Origin: Flavobacterium sp. H122
GTDB lineage: Bacteria > Bacteroidota > Bacteroidia > Flavobacteriales > Flavobacteriaceae
DNA length: 64,000 bases
Direction of reading: 5' to 3'
Assembly: GCF_004959765.1 (NCBI RefSeq)
Contig: NZ_SJZD01000012.1
Coordinates: 24,120 to 88,119, forward strand
A program made the translations under genes and the position numbers. Positions 9,961 through 18,609 of this stretch are shown here, piece after piece (positions within the stretch are counted from its first letter, which is position 1; every line of letters starts with the position of its first letter). The notes below the pieces were generated by a model, which saw only the letters and a list, made by a program, of their open reading frames with translations, ran no database searches and was not told where the DNA came from.

Positions 9961-10896
9961 ATGACAAATTTGAAACACAAATTCTCTATACAGATAACTA
10001 CAAAAAACAGAATTCAGGATTTGTTGTTTACACTTTCCCAAATACAAGAAATTACTGAGCGAAAAGATGTTGAGTGTGTAATCTATGACGACGGATCTGT
10101 TGACGGGACTTTTGATATAATAAAGAAAAAATTTCCGTTGATTAAACTTTTTAGGAATGATAAAAGTAAGGGGCTTATTTTCTGTAGAAACAGGATGTTG
10201 AATACAAGTGAGTCTGATTATGTCATTTCGCTGGATGATGATGCTCATTTTTTGTCAGAGAATGTTTTGGAAAACATTGAAAATTATTTTAATGAAAATT
10301 CTGCCTGTGGTGTTATAGCTACCCGGATTTTTTGGGGAATAAGCCCGCCAATTTCTACTTTCTCAGATGAAAAACCATTAAGAGTAAGAGGATTTGTTGG
10401 GTGTGGCCATGTATGGAATATGAAAGCATGGGCTTCAGTTCCTGATTATCCTGACTGGTTTGTGTTTTATGGCGAAGAAGAGTTCGCAGGTTATCAGTTG
10501 TTCAAGAAGAAATGGGAGATTCATTATGTGCCAAAAATATTGATTCATCACAGAGTAGATGTCAAGGGAAGAAAGAAGAATGATGATTATTCTATACGGT
10601 TACGACGTTCGCTACGTTCAGGTTGGTATTTGTATTTTCTTTTTATTCCGGTAAAAATGATTCCGGCAAAAATGATGTATTCACTTTGGATTCAGATTAA
10701 TAAAAAAGTATTTAGGGGAGATTTGAGGGCTTTAAAAGCAATAGTTTTGGCAATTATAGATTTATTTGTGAATTTGTTTCGTTTGTTCAAAAATAGAGAA
10801 GGCTTTACGGTTGATGAGTATAAAGTTTTTTGTAATTTGCCCCAAACTAAGATTTATTGGACTCCAAAAAATGAAACAAGTAATTCCACAATATAA
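9961..10896 (+). CDS. GT2 family glycosyltransferase
   Basis: A 311-residue GT2 enzyme with FSIQITTKNRIQDLLFTL, CVIYDDGSVDGTFDII, KGLIFCRNRM and ISLDDDAHFL (DxD). FYGEEEFAGYQLF provides the acceptor-side acidic residues. Its 3' end overlaps the start of the following methyltransferase by 26 nt. It belongs to the group often found beside small methyltransferases in O-antigen loci. Confidence 0.83.
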   Translation: MTNLKHKFSIQITTKNRIQDLLFTLSQIQEITERKDVECVIYDDGSVDGTFDIIKKKFPLIKLFRNDKSKGLIFCRNRMLNTSESDYVISLDDDAHFLSENVLENIENYFNENSACGVIATRIFWGISPPISTFSDEKPLRVRGFVGCGHVWNMKAWASVPDYPDWFVFYGEEEFAGYQLFKKKWEIHYVPKILIHHRVDVKGRKKNDDYSIRLRRSLRSGWYLYFLFIPVKMIPAKMMYSLWIQINKKVFRGDLRALKAIVLAIIDLFVNLFRLFKNREGFTVDEYKVFCNLPQTKIYWTPKNETSNSTI

Positions 10897-11521
10897 AACA
10901 AGAGGCGATTTTGCTCATGAGATGATTGATAAATATTTTAAATCATCACCAAATAAGACGGTTAGCGATATTGGAGCCGGATTTGGTTTTATGGGTGAAA
11001 AAATTAAAAACTCCGGTGGTGATTGGCAGCCTTTTGATTATGTTCGGAAAATTGAGGAATCAATTATATGGGATTTGAATTGTTCTGAACCTGAAAATGT
11101 TAAAAAAGCCGGTATGGTTATTTTTCTTGAAGTACTGGAACATTTGGCCAACCCGCTATTGGCAATACAAAATATTTCTGACCATATAGAAAAAGGAGGC
11201 TTTTTGGTGTTAACCACCCCAAATCCACAATCCAGTAAAAACAGAATTAATTTGATGGTAAAAGGTACTTTGTACGCTTTTCAGGAAAAACACTTGCAGG
11301 AACATCATGTTTTTACACCTTGGGAACATATAGTTAAAATGTTTTTGGAACAAACTGGTTTCGAAATATTGGAGTATGCCATTGTAGATACCGCATACCA
11401 GGGAGAGAAGCCTAAAACTGTCAAGGCATATCTGAAAAAAGTTATCGAAAGATCGATTGAAAAATATAATCCTAAATCGGTTGGGATGAGTTATGGAATT
11501 GTAGCAAAAAAATCGAAATGA
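10871..11521 (+). CDS. Class I SAM-dependent methyltransferase (Methyltransf_23 type)
   Basis: A 216-residue protein. VSDIGAGFGFMGEKI is motif I (SAM binding) and GMVIFLEVLEHLANP is motif IV with the EVLEHL hallmark. GGFLVLTTPNP is the post-motif strand. I chose ATG at 10871. An earlier in-frame ATG at 10811 lies deep inside the upstream gene and its extra residues are that gene read out of frame. It probably methylates a sugar of the glycan or a lipid-linked intermediate. Its TGA overlaps the ATG of neuB. Confidence 0.85.
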   Translation: MKQVIPQYKTRGDFAHEMIDKYFKSSPNKTVSDIGAGFGFMGEKIKNSGGDWQPFDYVRKIEESIIWDLNCSEPENVKKAGMVIFLEVLEHLANPLLAIQNISDHIEKGGFLVLTTPNPQSSKNRINLMVKGTLYAFQEKHLQEHHVFTPWEHIVKMFLEQTGFEILEYAIVDTAYQGEKPKTVKAYLKKVIERSIEKYNPKSVGMSYGIVAKKSK

Positions 11522-12537
11522 GCGTAAAGAATGAAGTTTATCTCATCGCCGAAATAGGTCAGGCTCATGAAGGCAGTCTGGGAATACTGCATTCTTATAT
11601 TGATGCCGTAGCATCAACAGGTGTACAGGCAATAAAATTTCAGATGCATATTGCAGAAGCAGAAAGTAGTTTGTATGAGCCATTTCGTGTGAAATTCTCC
11701 TTGGAAGACCAAACCCGATACGATTATTGGCAGAGAATGGGCTTTACCTTGGAACAGTGGAAAGAAATTAAAAAACATTGTGATGAAGTTGGCCTGGATT
11801 TTATTTGTTCACCATTTAGTAATCAGGCAGTAGATTGGCTGGAAGAGATTGGAGTTAAATATTATAAAGTCGGCTCCGGTGAAGTGAACAACCTGTTGTT
11901 GCTTGAAAAAATTACAGGAACCAAAAAGCCGGTTATTATTTCTTCGGGTATGAGTTCTTATGAAGAATTGGATTGTACCGTTGCTTTTTTAAAAGAAAGA
12001 AATGTGGCTTTTTCAATTTTGCAATGCACAACTTCTTATCCTACACAACCCGAACAATTTGGTTTTAATGTAATCCGTGAATTGAAAGAAAAGTATGGTG
12101 TTCCAGTAGGTTTTTCTGATCATTCCGCAAAAGTGTCCACGAATATTGCTGCTGTGGCACTGGGCGCAGAAATACTGGAGTTTCATGTGGTTTTCGATAG
12201 GAGAATGTTTGGCCCGGATACAAAATCCTCATTATTAATCGATGAGGTTTCACAATTGGTGGAGGACGTTAATGCTGTTTACAAAGCTATTCAGCACCCG
12301 ATTGATAAAAGTAATAACAAACAATTCTCTGAATTGAAATCTATTTTTGAAAAATCATTAGCCATAAACAAAGATTTGCCGAAAGGGCATTGTTTGACTT
12401 TTGAAGATTTAGAGGCAAAGAAACCTAAAGGACACGGAATAGAAGCATTAAAGTTTCAAGACGTTATTGGAATGAAGTTAAAGCATGATATGAAACAATG
12501 GAATTTCATTAATGAAAATGATTTAATAAATGATTAG
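11518..12537 (+). CDS. neuB: N-acetylneuraminate (or related nonulosonate) synthase
   Basis: A 339-residue enzyme that condenses PEP with ManNAc, or a dideoxy analogue, to give a nine-carbon sialic-type acid. The TIM barrel has YLIAEIGQAHEGSL, AIKFQMH, FICSPFS, YYKVGSGE, SSGMSS, CTTSYPT and GFSDHS. From about residue 280 the SAF/antifreeze-like domain follows (SLAINKDLPKGHCLTFEDL). The gene is in a coupled neuB-neuC-neuA block. Whether the product is Neu5Ac or legionaminic acid is not decided by the sequence alone. Confidence 0.92.
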   Translation: MSVKNEVYLIAEIGQAHEGSLGILHSYIDAVASTGVQAIKFQMHIAEAESSLYEPFRVKFSLEDQTRYDYWQRMGFTLEQWKEIKKHCDEVGLDFICSPFSNQAVDWLEEIGVKYYKVGSGEVNNLLLLEKITGTKKPVIISSGMSSYEELDCTVAFLKERNVAFSILQCTTSYPTQPEQFGFNVIRELKEKYGVPVGFSDHSAKVSTNIAAVALGAEILEFHVVFDRRMFGPDTKSSLLIDEVSQLVEDVNAVYKAIQHPIDKSNNKQFSELKSIFEKSLAINKDLPKGHCLTFEDLEAKKPKGHGIEALKFQDVIGMKLKHDMKQWNFINENDLIND

Positions 12538-13693
12538 TAAAAGAAAAATAGCTGTTGTTATTACCGCCCGTCCATCCTACAGCAGAGTAAAAACTGTTTT
12601 GGAGGCCATACAAAACCATTCGGAATTAGAACTTCAGCTGGTGGTTGCCGCTTCAGCACTTTTAGACCGATATGGTTCAGCAGTGAATTATATTGAGAAA
12701 GATGGCTTTACCATTGCTGCTCGGGTTTTTAATGTTCTGGAAGGAGAAAATCTTACAGCTGCAGCAAAAACAACAGGCATCGGTATTTTGGAATTATCTA
12801 CTGTTTTTGATAATTTAAAACCGGATGTTGTGGTAACTGTAGCTGATCGTTTTGAAACCATGGCTACAGCCATCGCGGCTTCCTATATGAATATTCCACT
12901 GGCACACATACAAGGAGGAGAAGTTACCGGAAACATAGATGAAAAGGTAAGGCATTCAATCACCAAATTAGCTGATTATCATTTTGTAGCTTCTGAAAGT
13001 GCAAAAGAACGCGTATTGAAATTGGGAGAAAACCCGGATTTCGTTTTCAATACAGGATGTCCTTCAATAGATTTGGCTAAACAGGTAAAAGAAAACAGTG
13101 CTGTTTTACCTTTTGATCCTTACGAAAAGTATGGAGGTGTTGGTGCAAAACCGGATTTATCAAAAGGTTATTTAGTAGTCATGCAGCATCCGGTTACAAA
13201 TGAATACCAGGATTCCAGAAAACATATTGAAGCAACGCTTCAGGCTGTTTATAAATTAAATAGACCTACACTGTGGTTTTGGCCCAATGTAGATGCCGGT
13301 GCAGACGGTACTTCAACAGGTATCAGGGCTTTTAGGGAGACCCATCTTTTACCGAATGTCCATTTCTTTAAAAATATGGAAGGCAAAGATTTTCTGCATT
13401 TGCTCAATCACACAGACTGCCTGATTGGAAATTCCAGTGTAGGGATTCGGGAATGTGCTTATCTGGGTGTTCCGGTTGTTAATATCGGATCCCGTCAGAA
13501 CAGAAGGGATCGCGGAGTTAATGTAATAGATGTGGACTATGATGAAGCCAATATTAAAAAAGCTATAGAAGAGCGGATTTTAAATAAAAATAAAATTGCT
13601 TCCAATGTATACGGAGGCGGGAATGCGGGTGAACAGATTGCCGATTTGTTAGAAAAATTGCCAATCCAATTTCATAAAACAATCATGTATTAA
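12530..13693 (+). CDS. neuC: UDP-N-acetylglucosamine 2-epimerase, hydrolysing
   Basis: A 387-residue enzyme that releases ManNAc (or the 2,4-diacetamido analogue) from the UDP sugar and so feeds neuB. VVITARPSYSRVKTVLEAI marks the hydrolysing branch, against [10 protein letters not shown] in wecB. VTVADRFETMATAIAA, HIQGGEVTGNIDEKVRHSI, TGCPSIDLA, VMQHPVTNEY and GNSSVGIRECAYLGVPVVNIGSRQ follow. It overlaps neuB by 8 nt and neuA by one base. Length is usual. Confidence 0.92.
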   Translation: MISKRKIAVVITARPSYSRVKTVLEAIQNHSELELQLVVAASALLDRYGSAVNYIEKDGFTIAARVFNVLEGENLTAAAKTTGIGILELSTVFDNLKPDVVVTVADRFETMATAIAASYMNIPLAHIQGGEVTGNIDEKVRHSITKLADYHFVASESAKERVLKLGENPDFVFNTGCPSIDLAKQVKENSAVLPFDPYEKYGGVGAKPDLSKGYLVVMQHPVTNEYQDSRKHIEATLQAVYKLNRPTLWFWPNVDAGADGTSTGIRAFRETHLLPNVHFFKNMEGKDFLHLLNHTDCLIGNSSVGIRECAYLGVPVVNIGSRQNRRDRGVNVIDVDYDEANIKKAIEERILNKNKIASNVYGGGNAGEQIADLLEKLPIQFHKTIMY

Positions 13694-14394
13694 TGAAAAT
13701 TTTAGGTATTATTCCAGCACGTGGCGGTTCAAAAGGTGTGCCAGGCAAAAATATTAAAATGCTTGGGGATAAGCCTTTATTAGCCTATAGTGGTGAAGCT
13801 GCTTCACAAGCAGCGTTTTTAACAAAAACAATTCTTTCTTCTGATAATGGGGCTATTCAGGCTGTTGCAATAGAATACGGGCTTGAGGTTCCCTTTACAA
13901 GACCTGAAACTTTAGCGACTGATACAGCTTCAAGCATTGATGTGGTGAAGCACGCAGTTGAATATTTGGAAAGACAAGGTGAATATTTTGATGCGGTTTG
14001 CTTACTGCAGCCCACTTCCCCTTTTCGGGAACAAGGATTTATCGATAAAGCCATTCAAAAATTCATAGTTGATGGAACTGATGCTTTAGTAAGTGTACTT
14101 CCTGTACCGCATGAGTACAATCCACATTGGGTTTTCGAAGTGGATAATAAAGGATTACTGCGGATAGCTACCGGAGAAAAGGAAATTATTAAAAGAAGAC
14201 AGGAACTGCCTCAGGCTTATTTTAGAGACGGCTCACTATATATAACAAAAGTTTCGGTTATTAAACAGGGAAGTTTTTATGGAGAAAAATTAAGTTATAT
14301 AGAAAGCAATCCTGATTTTTATGTAAATATTGATACATTCCAAGACTGGATTAAAGCCGAAGAGAATTTAAAATTGATTAAAGATAGATTGTAA
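13693..14394 (+). CDS. neuA: CMP-sialic acid (nonulosonate) cytidylyltransferase
   Basis: A 233-residue enzyme that activates the nonulosonate with CTP for transfer. The signature IIPARGGSKGVPGKNIKMLG (residues 4-23) is the CTP-binding loop. LLQPTSPFRE and the YFRDGSLYIT region are also family-typical. It is the short form, without a C-terminal esterase domain. Its TAA overlaps the ATG of the amidotransferase gene. The orthologue for legionaminic acid (LegF) looks alike, so the exact sugar is open. Confidence 0.92.
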   Translation: MKILGIIPARGGSKGVPGKNIKMLGDKPLLAYSGEAASQAAFLTKTILSSDNGAIQAVAIEYGLEVPFTRPETLATDTASSIDVVKHAVEYLERQGEYFDAVCLLQPTSPFREQGFIDKAIQKFIVDGTDALVSVLPVPHEYNPHWVFEVDNKGLLRIATGEKEIIKRRQELPQAYFRDGSLYITKVSVIKQGSFYGEKLSYIESNPDFYVNIDTFQDWIKAEENLKLIKDRL

Positions 14395-16109
14395 TGTGCG
14401 GGATTGCAGGAATAGTTTCTTCTTCACTTTCATTGCTTGAAAGAGAAAACCTATTGCATAGGATGCTTGATGCACAGGAACACCGCGGTCCTGATGCCAA
14501 ACAGGAATGGCATGATCAATGCTGTAGTTTAGGGCATAACCGATTAAGTATTATTGATCTCTCGACAGCAGCCAATCAGCCCATGCAAAGCAGTTGTGGA
14601 AGGTACAGGATAGTTTTTAACGGGGAGATTTATAATTATATTGAAATACGGAATGAACTTCAGCCGTATTTCAATTTTCATACCCAATCAGATACTGAGG
14701 TTTTGTTGAATGGGTATATTCATTGGGGGAAAGATTTCCTGCACCGTCTTAACGGAATGTTTTCCATAGCAATATGGGATACAAAAGACAGGAAAATGTT
14801 CATAGCAAGAGACCGGTTTGGAGTGAAACCATTCTATTATTGCACCGATGCTGCACGTTTCGTTTTTGCAAGTGAGATAAAAACCATTTGGGGAGCGGGA
14901 ATCCCTAAAATACCGAACAATAAAATCTGGGCAAATTATTTAAGTTTTGGTACTTACGGACTGCCTCATGAAACGTTTTGGACTGGGATTCATCAGTTGC
15001 CTGCCGGGCATTATGCTGAAATCAAAAGTAATTCTTTAAATGCAGTACAGCCTGAACTTTGGTATGATTTTGTTTCAAGAGTTAATGGAATTGAGCCTTT
15101 GACAATTAGTCAGTTGCAAAAACAATATACTGATTTACTCAATGATTCCATTCAACTTCGATTTAGAGCTGATGTACCTCTTGGTATGAATGTGAGCGGT
15201 GGTTTGGATTCTTCAACATTAATAGCCCTGATTCATAAAAATTTACCTTTCAGTAAAAAAATGGAAGCTTTTACATTTTATTGTAATGATGTGAATTATG
15301 ATGAATTGCCGTGGGTAGAAGCCTTACTTAAAGATAAGCCCTATTCCTTAAATAAAGTCCTTTTGCAAGCTGAAAACATCCCGCAATTAATAACTGAAAT
15401 TGCCGAAAATCAGGATGAGCCTTTTGGAGGTTTTCCAACATTGGCTTACAGTTTATTGTTTCAGGAAGCTGGGAAAAAAGGAATTAAAGTACTGTTGGAT
15501 GGTCAGGGGATGGATGAGGCCTGGGCAGGCTACGATTATTATCATAACGAGACAGGAGGTGTTATTCAAGGAGTGACCTCAAGTCCGGTAAGACCGGAAG
15601 TGTTATTGCCTGAGTTTACTCAATTTGCTGATAAAGAAAACTATGTTCAGCCGTTTGCTTCTAAAATGCAGAATATGCAGTATAGAGATATCTTTTATAC
15701 CAAAATACCCAGAGCTTTACGATTTAACGATCGAATCAGTATGATGCACGGAACAGAGTTACGGGAACCTTTTTTAGATTACCGCTTAATGGAAATGGCA
15801 TTTGCTCAAAGTGATGATGTGAAATTTAAAGGAGGCAATACAAAATGGATGTTACGTCAAATCAGTCAGAAATTAATTTCGGATAAAGTCGCTTTGGCAC
15901 CAAAAAGACCTTTGCAAACGCCACAACGTGAGTGGATTGCCGGTGAATTGAATGCATATGTCTCTGAAAATATCGGGAAGTTCTCACAGTTCGATTTTGT
16001 CAATAAAATCAAAGTGGAAAAGATTTGGCAGGAATATATTAAGGGAAATCAGGATAATAGTTTTTATATTTGGCAATGGATTAATACAGTTGTCTTATTA
16101 GAAAATTAA
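14394..16109 (+). CDS. asnB: Asparagine synthetase B-type glutamine amidotransferase
   Basis: A 571-residue two-domain enzyme. MCGIAGIVSS supplies the N-terminal Cys2 nucleophile of the class II glutaminase. HRGPDA, FNGEIYNYIE, SDTEVLLNGY and ARDRFGVKPFYY follow. The synthetase domain has the ATP-pyrophosphatase loop MNVSGGLDSSTLIAL near residue 265 and LLDGQGMDEAWAGYDYY. Copies inside O-antigen loci (WbpS/WbmI-like) are thought to amidate uronic acid residues, and that is the likely role here. A housekeeping Asn synthetase role cannot be excluded. Confidence 0.88.
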   Translation: MCGIAGIVSSSLSLLERENLLHRMLDAQEHRGPDAKQEWHDQCCSLGHNRLSIIDLSTAANQPMQSSCGRYRIVFNGEIYNYIEIRNELQPYFNFHTQSDTEVLLNGYIHWGKDFLHRLNGMFSIAIWDTKDRKMFIARDRFGVKPFYYCTDAARFVFASEIKTIWGAGIPKIPNNKIWANYLSFGTYGLPHETFWTGIHQLPAGHYAEIKSNSLNAVQPELWYDFVSRVNGIEPLTISQLQKQYTDLLNDSIQLRFRADVPLGMNVSGGLDSSTLIALIHKNLPFSKKMEAFTFYCNDVNYDELPWVEALLKDKPYSLNKVLLQAENIPQLITEIAENQDEPFGGFPTLAYSLLFQEAGKKGIKVLLDGQGMDEAWAGYDYYHNETGGVIQGVTSSPVRPEVLLPEFTQFADKENYVQPFASKMQNMQYRDIFYTKIPRALRFNDRISMMHGTELREPFLDYRLMEMAFAQSDDVKFKGGNTKWMLRQISQKLISDKVALAPKRPLQTPQREWIAGELNAYVSENIGKFSQFDFVNKIKVEKIWQEYIKGNQDNSFYIWQWINTVVLLEN

Positions 16110-16111
16110 TA

Positions 16112-17503
16112 ATGAAAAAAATTGGTGTAGTAATTACTGATGGAGTAGGGTTTCGCAATTTTGTATTAAGTGATTTTTTAATAAAATCTCAAGAGCAATT
16201 TGAAGAAGTTATCGTATTTTCTTGTTTGCCCGAATCAGTCTATCAAAACTTAAATTTTAAAGTTAAAATAGTTGAATTAGAAGTTTTTGAAGAATCTTTT
16301 TATACATGGTTTTTTAGAAAGGCAAAAGAACTTGCGCATTTGCAAAAACACAAAAAAGACAATTTTGGGATTACCGACAATCTAAATGCAAATTATTCAA
16401 AGGCAAAAACTCCCAGAGGATGGACTACTAGATTTTTGTTCCCAATAACCAGTATCTGTAATTCTGAAAATTGGATTTTACGATGGGAAAAATGGCAGCA
16501 ACTAACCTTTGCCAAAAAAAACATCACAAAAAAATATAGAAAAATTCTAAAAGATTTTGGTCCGGATGTACTCTTTTTTACACATCAACGTCCGCCATTT
16601 ATAGCACCTTTAATTCACGCCGCTCAAAAACAAAAGATAAAAACAGCCAGTTTTATTTTTAGTTGGGATAATCTGGCATCTAAAGGAAGAATGGCTGGAA
16701 GTTTCGATCATTATTTAGTATGGAGTGAGCTAATGAAAAAAGAATTGCTTCATTTTTATACTTCAATAAAGGAAAACCAAGTGGGTGTTGTTGGAACACC
16801 ACAGTTTGAACCTTATATTTTAAATCGATATGGTTTAGATAAGCTGACTTTTTGTAGTAAATTCAATTTAGATTTAAATAAAAAAACAATTTTATTCAGT
16901 TGTGGAGATGTTTCCACAAGCCCTAATGATACAAGATATATAGAGGCTATTGCAGAAATTATTGCTGACGGGAAATTAGATGAAGAAGTGAATTTTTTAG
17001 TAAGAACTTCACCTGCCGAGACACCTGAACGGTTTAATGAATTAGCCGTTAAGTATCCATGGATTAGCTGGAATTACCCTAAATGGACTCAAGCCCGATC
17101 TAATCATCAGGAAAATTGGTCACAACGTATTCCAACAGTTGAAGATGTCTCCGATTTAAAATCGGTTTTACAGTATTGTGATCTATGTGTAAATATGCTT
17201 TCGACTATGAGTCTGGATGCTATGTTGTTTGATAAGCCGGTGATTAATACCGTTTTCGGAAATGGCATTAACGGATTGGTTAATGACCAGAGGTTTTTAA
17301 ATTATGCACACATAAAAAAAGTGCTTGATAGTGGAGCAGTTACCATTGCTGAAAACGAGGAAGAATTAATTTCGGCAATCAATCAATGTTTGTTCACGCC
17401 AGATTATAAATTAAATGAGCAAAAAGGACTATTGGAGTTGCAAATTGGCAAACCATTAGAACAAACCAGTAAAAGAATTGCTCAAGCATTGAGGAATTGC
17501 TGA
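16112..17503 (+). CDS. GT-B-like surface polysaccharide glycosyltransferase
   Basis: A 463-residue protein of GT-B appearance: MKKIGVVITDGVGFRNFVLS at the start, DVLFFTHQRPPFIAPLIHAA in mid-protein, then FIFSWDNLASKGRM and HYLVWSELMKKELLHFY. ILFSCGDVSTSPNDTRYIEA opens a second Rossmann domain. The C-terminal VNMLSTMSLDAMLFDKPVINT resembles the UDP-binding end of CDP-glycerol or UDP-glycosyltransferase-like enzymes. No named family is certain. It starts 2 nt after asnB and is probably co-transcribed. Confidence 0.6.
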   Translation: MKKIGVVITDGVGFRNFVLSDFLIKSQEQFEEVIVFSCLPESVYQNLNFKVKIVELEVFEESFYTWFFRKAKELAHLQKHKKDNFGITDNLNANYSKAKTPRGWTTRFLFPITSICNSENWILRWEKWQQLTFAKKNITKKYRKILKDFGPDVLFFTHQRPPFIAPLIHAAQKQKIKTASFIFSWDNLASKGRMAGSFDHYLVWSELMKKELLHFYTSIKENQVGVVGTPQFEPYILNRYGLDKLTFCSKFNLDLNKKTILFSCGDVSTSPNDTRYIEAIAEIIADGKLDEEVNFLVRTSPAETPERFNELAVKYPWISWNYPKWTQARSNHQENWSQRIPTVEDVSDLKSVLQYCDLCVNMLSTMSLDAMLFDKPVINTVFGNGINGLVNDQRFLNYAHIKKVLDSGAVTIAENEEELISAINQCLFTPDYKLNEQKGLLELQIGKPLEQTSKRIAQALRNC

Positions 17504-17556
17504 CAGGTTAATTGGTTTGAAATGCTTTTGAACTTTCCCTTAGTTAAATTATAAAT

Positions 17557-18489
17557 ATGAAAGAAGAATTTAGTCCTGAAATTTCATTTGTAAGCCCTGT
17601 TTACAAAGCAGAAAGAATACTTGATAAATTAGTTTCGGAAATTCAGAAGGTGATGGACGAAATCAATCAACCCTATGAAGTTATTTTAGTTGATGATAGA
17701 AGTCCTGATGGAAGCTGGCAGGTTATGAGAAAAATTTCAAGCAAATTTCCCGAGGTGAAAAGCATCAGATTGAGCAGAAATTTTGGACAGCATCCGGCAA
17801 TTATGGCTGGATTGTCTATGGCAAAAGGGGAGTGGGTTGTTGTAATGGATTGTGATTTACAAGACCAGCCAAAAGAGGTATTGAAATTATACAATAAAGC
17901 CAAGGAAGGGTTTGATATAGTTTTCGCGAAACGAAAACACAGAAAAGATGGGTTTTTAAAAAAAATGTCATCTGCCATTTTTTCTAAAGTGTATAGCTTT
18001 TTTACTGATACAAAGTATGACAATGAAATTGCTAATTTTGGGATTTACAATAAAAAAACAATAAAGTCAATCCTTGAAATTACTGATGCAATAAAATTTT
18101 TTCCTCTTTTCGTTAAACTTGTAGGATTTAATTTTACTTCAGTTGTGGTGGAACACGCTGAAAGAGAAGAAGGCGAATCTAGTTATAGTTTTTCAAAATT
18201 AATTAGTCTGGCATTTAATACTATTATTTCATTCTCAAATAAACCGTTGAAGCTCTTCGTGAAGTTTGGAATTACTATGTCAATGATTTCATTTCTTTTT
18301 GGAATTTATAACATATATCTCGCAATGACAAATCAAATTGAAGTTTTAGGTTATAGTTCTATCATTGTTTCTGTTTGGTTTTTATCTGGAATAATTATTA
18401 CAACTATTGGTGTAACAGGTATTTATATCGGTAAAATATTCGATCAGACTAAAAATAGACCCACCTTTATAATTGATGAAATAGTATGA
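17557..18489 (+). CDS. GT2 polyprenyl-phosphate glycosyltransferase (ArnC/GtrB-like)
   Basis: A 310-residue membrane GT2. The catalytic half has ISFVSPVYKAERILDKLV, VILVDDRSPDGSW, SRNFGQHPAIMAGLSMAKG and VVMDCDLQDQPKEV, the DxDLQDPP-type motif of DPM1-like enzymes. Two hydrophobic segments near residues 235-260 and 270-295 are expected to span the membrane. Such enzymes load a sugar on undecaprenyl phosphate as donor for periplasmic GT-C enzymes. The GT-C-like gene at 19717 would be a natural user. Its stop overlaps the ATG of the wecD remnant. Confidence 0.85.
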   Translation: MKEEFSPEISFVSPVYKAERILDKLVSEIQKVMDEINQPYEVILVDDRSPDGSWQVMRKISSKFPEVKSIRLSRNFGQHPAIMAGLSMAKGEWVVVMDCDLQDQPKEVLKLYNKAKEGFDIVFAKRKHRKDGFLKKMSSAIFSKVYSFFTDTKYDNEIANFGIYNKKTIKSILEITDAIKFFPLFVKLVGFNFTSVVVEHAEREEGESSYSFSKLISLAFNTIISFSNKPLKLFVKFGITMSMISFLFGIYNIYLAMTNQIEVLGYSSIIVSVWFLSGIIITTIGVTGIYIGKIFDQTKNRPTFIIDEIV

Positions 18490-18609
18490 TAAAAAAGCTT
18501 GATTGGGATTCGGATGCAGAGATCCAATATAGGCGCTTGCTATATATATGAGAAACTCGGGTACAAGGTTTTAGAAGAAAAGTACATTAAACATTATTGG
18601 AGAATATGA
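18486..18609 (+). pseudogene. Remnant of a WecD-like GNAT acetyltransferase, internal deletion
   Basis: ATG at 18486 (ATGA overlap with the GT2 stop) begins MIKKLDWDSD, the N-terminus typical of WecD-like GNAT enzymes, which normally continues with FFG. The frame then breaks. From 18529, one frame away, IGACYIYEKLGYKVLEEKYI is followed by KHYWRI and TGA, which is the C-terminus of such an enzyme. Most of the protein between the two ends is missing. WecD acetylates dTDP-Fuc4N, and its gene normally sits just before wecE, as here. The TGA overlaps the wecE start. This looks like a precise internal deletion of a once complete gene. Confidence 0.7.
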
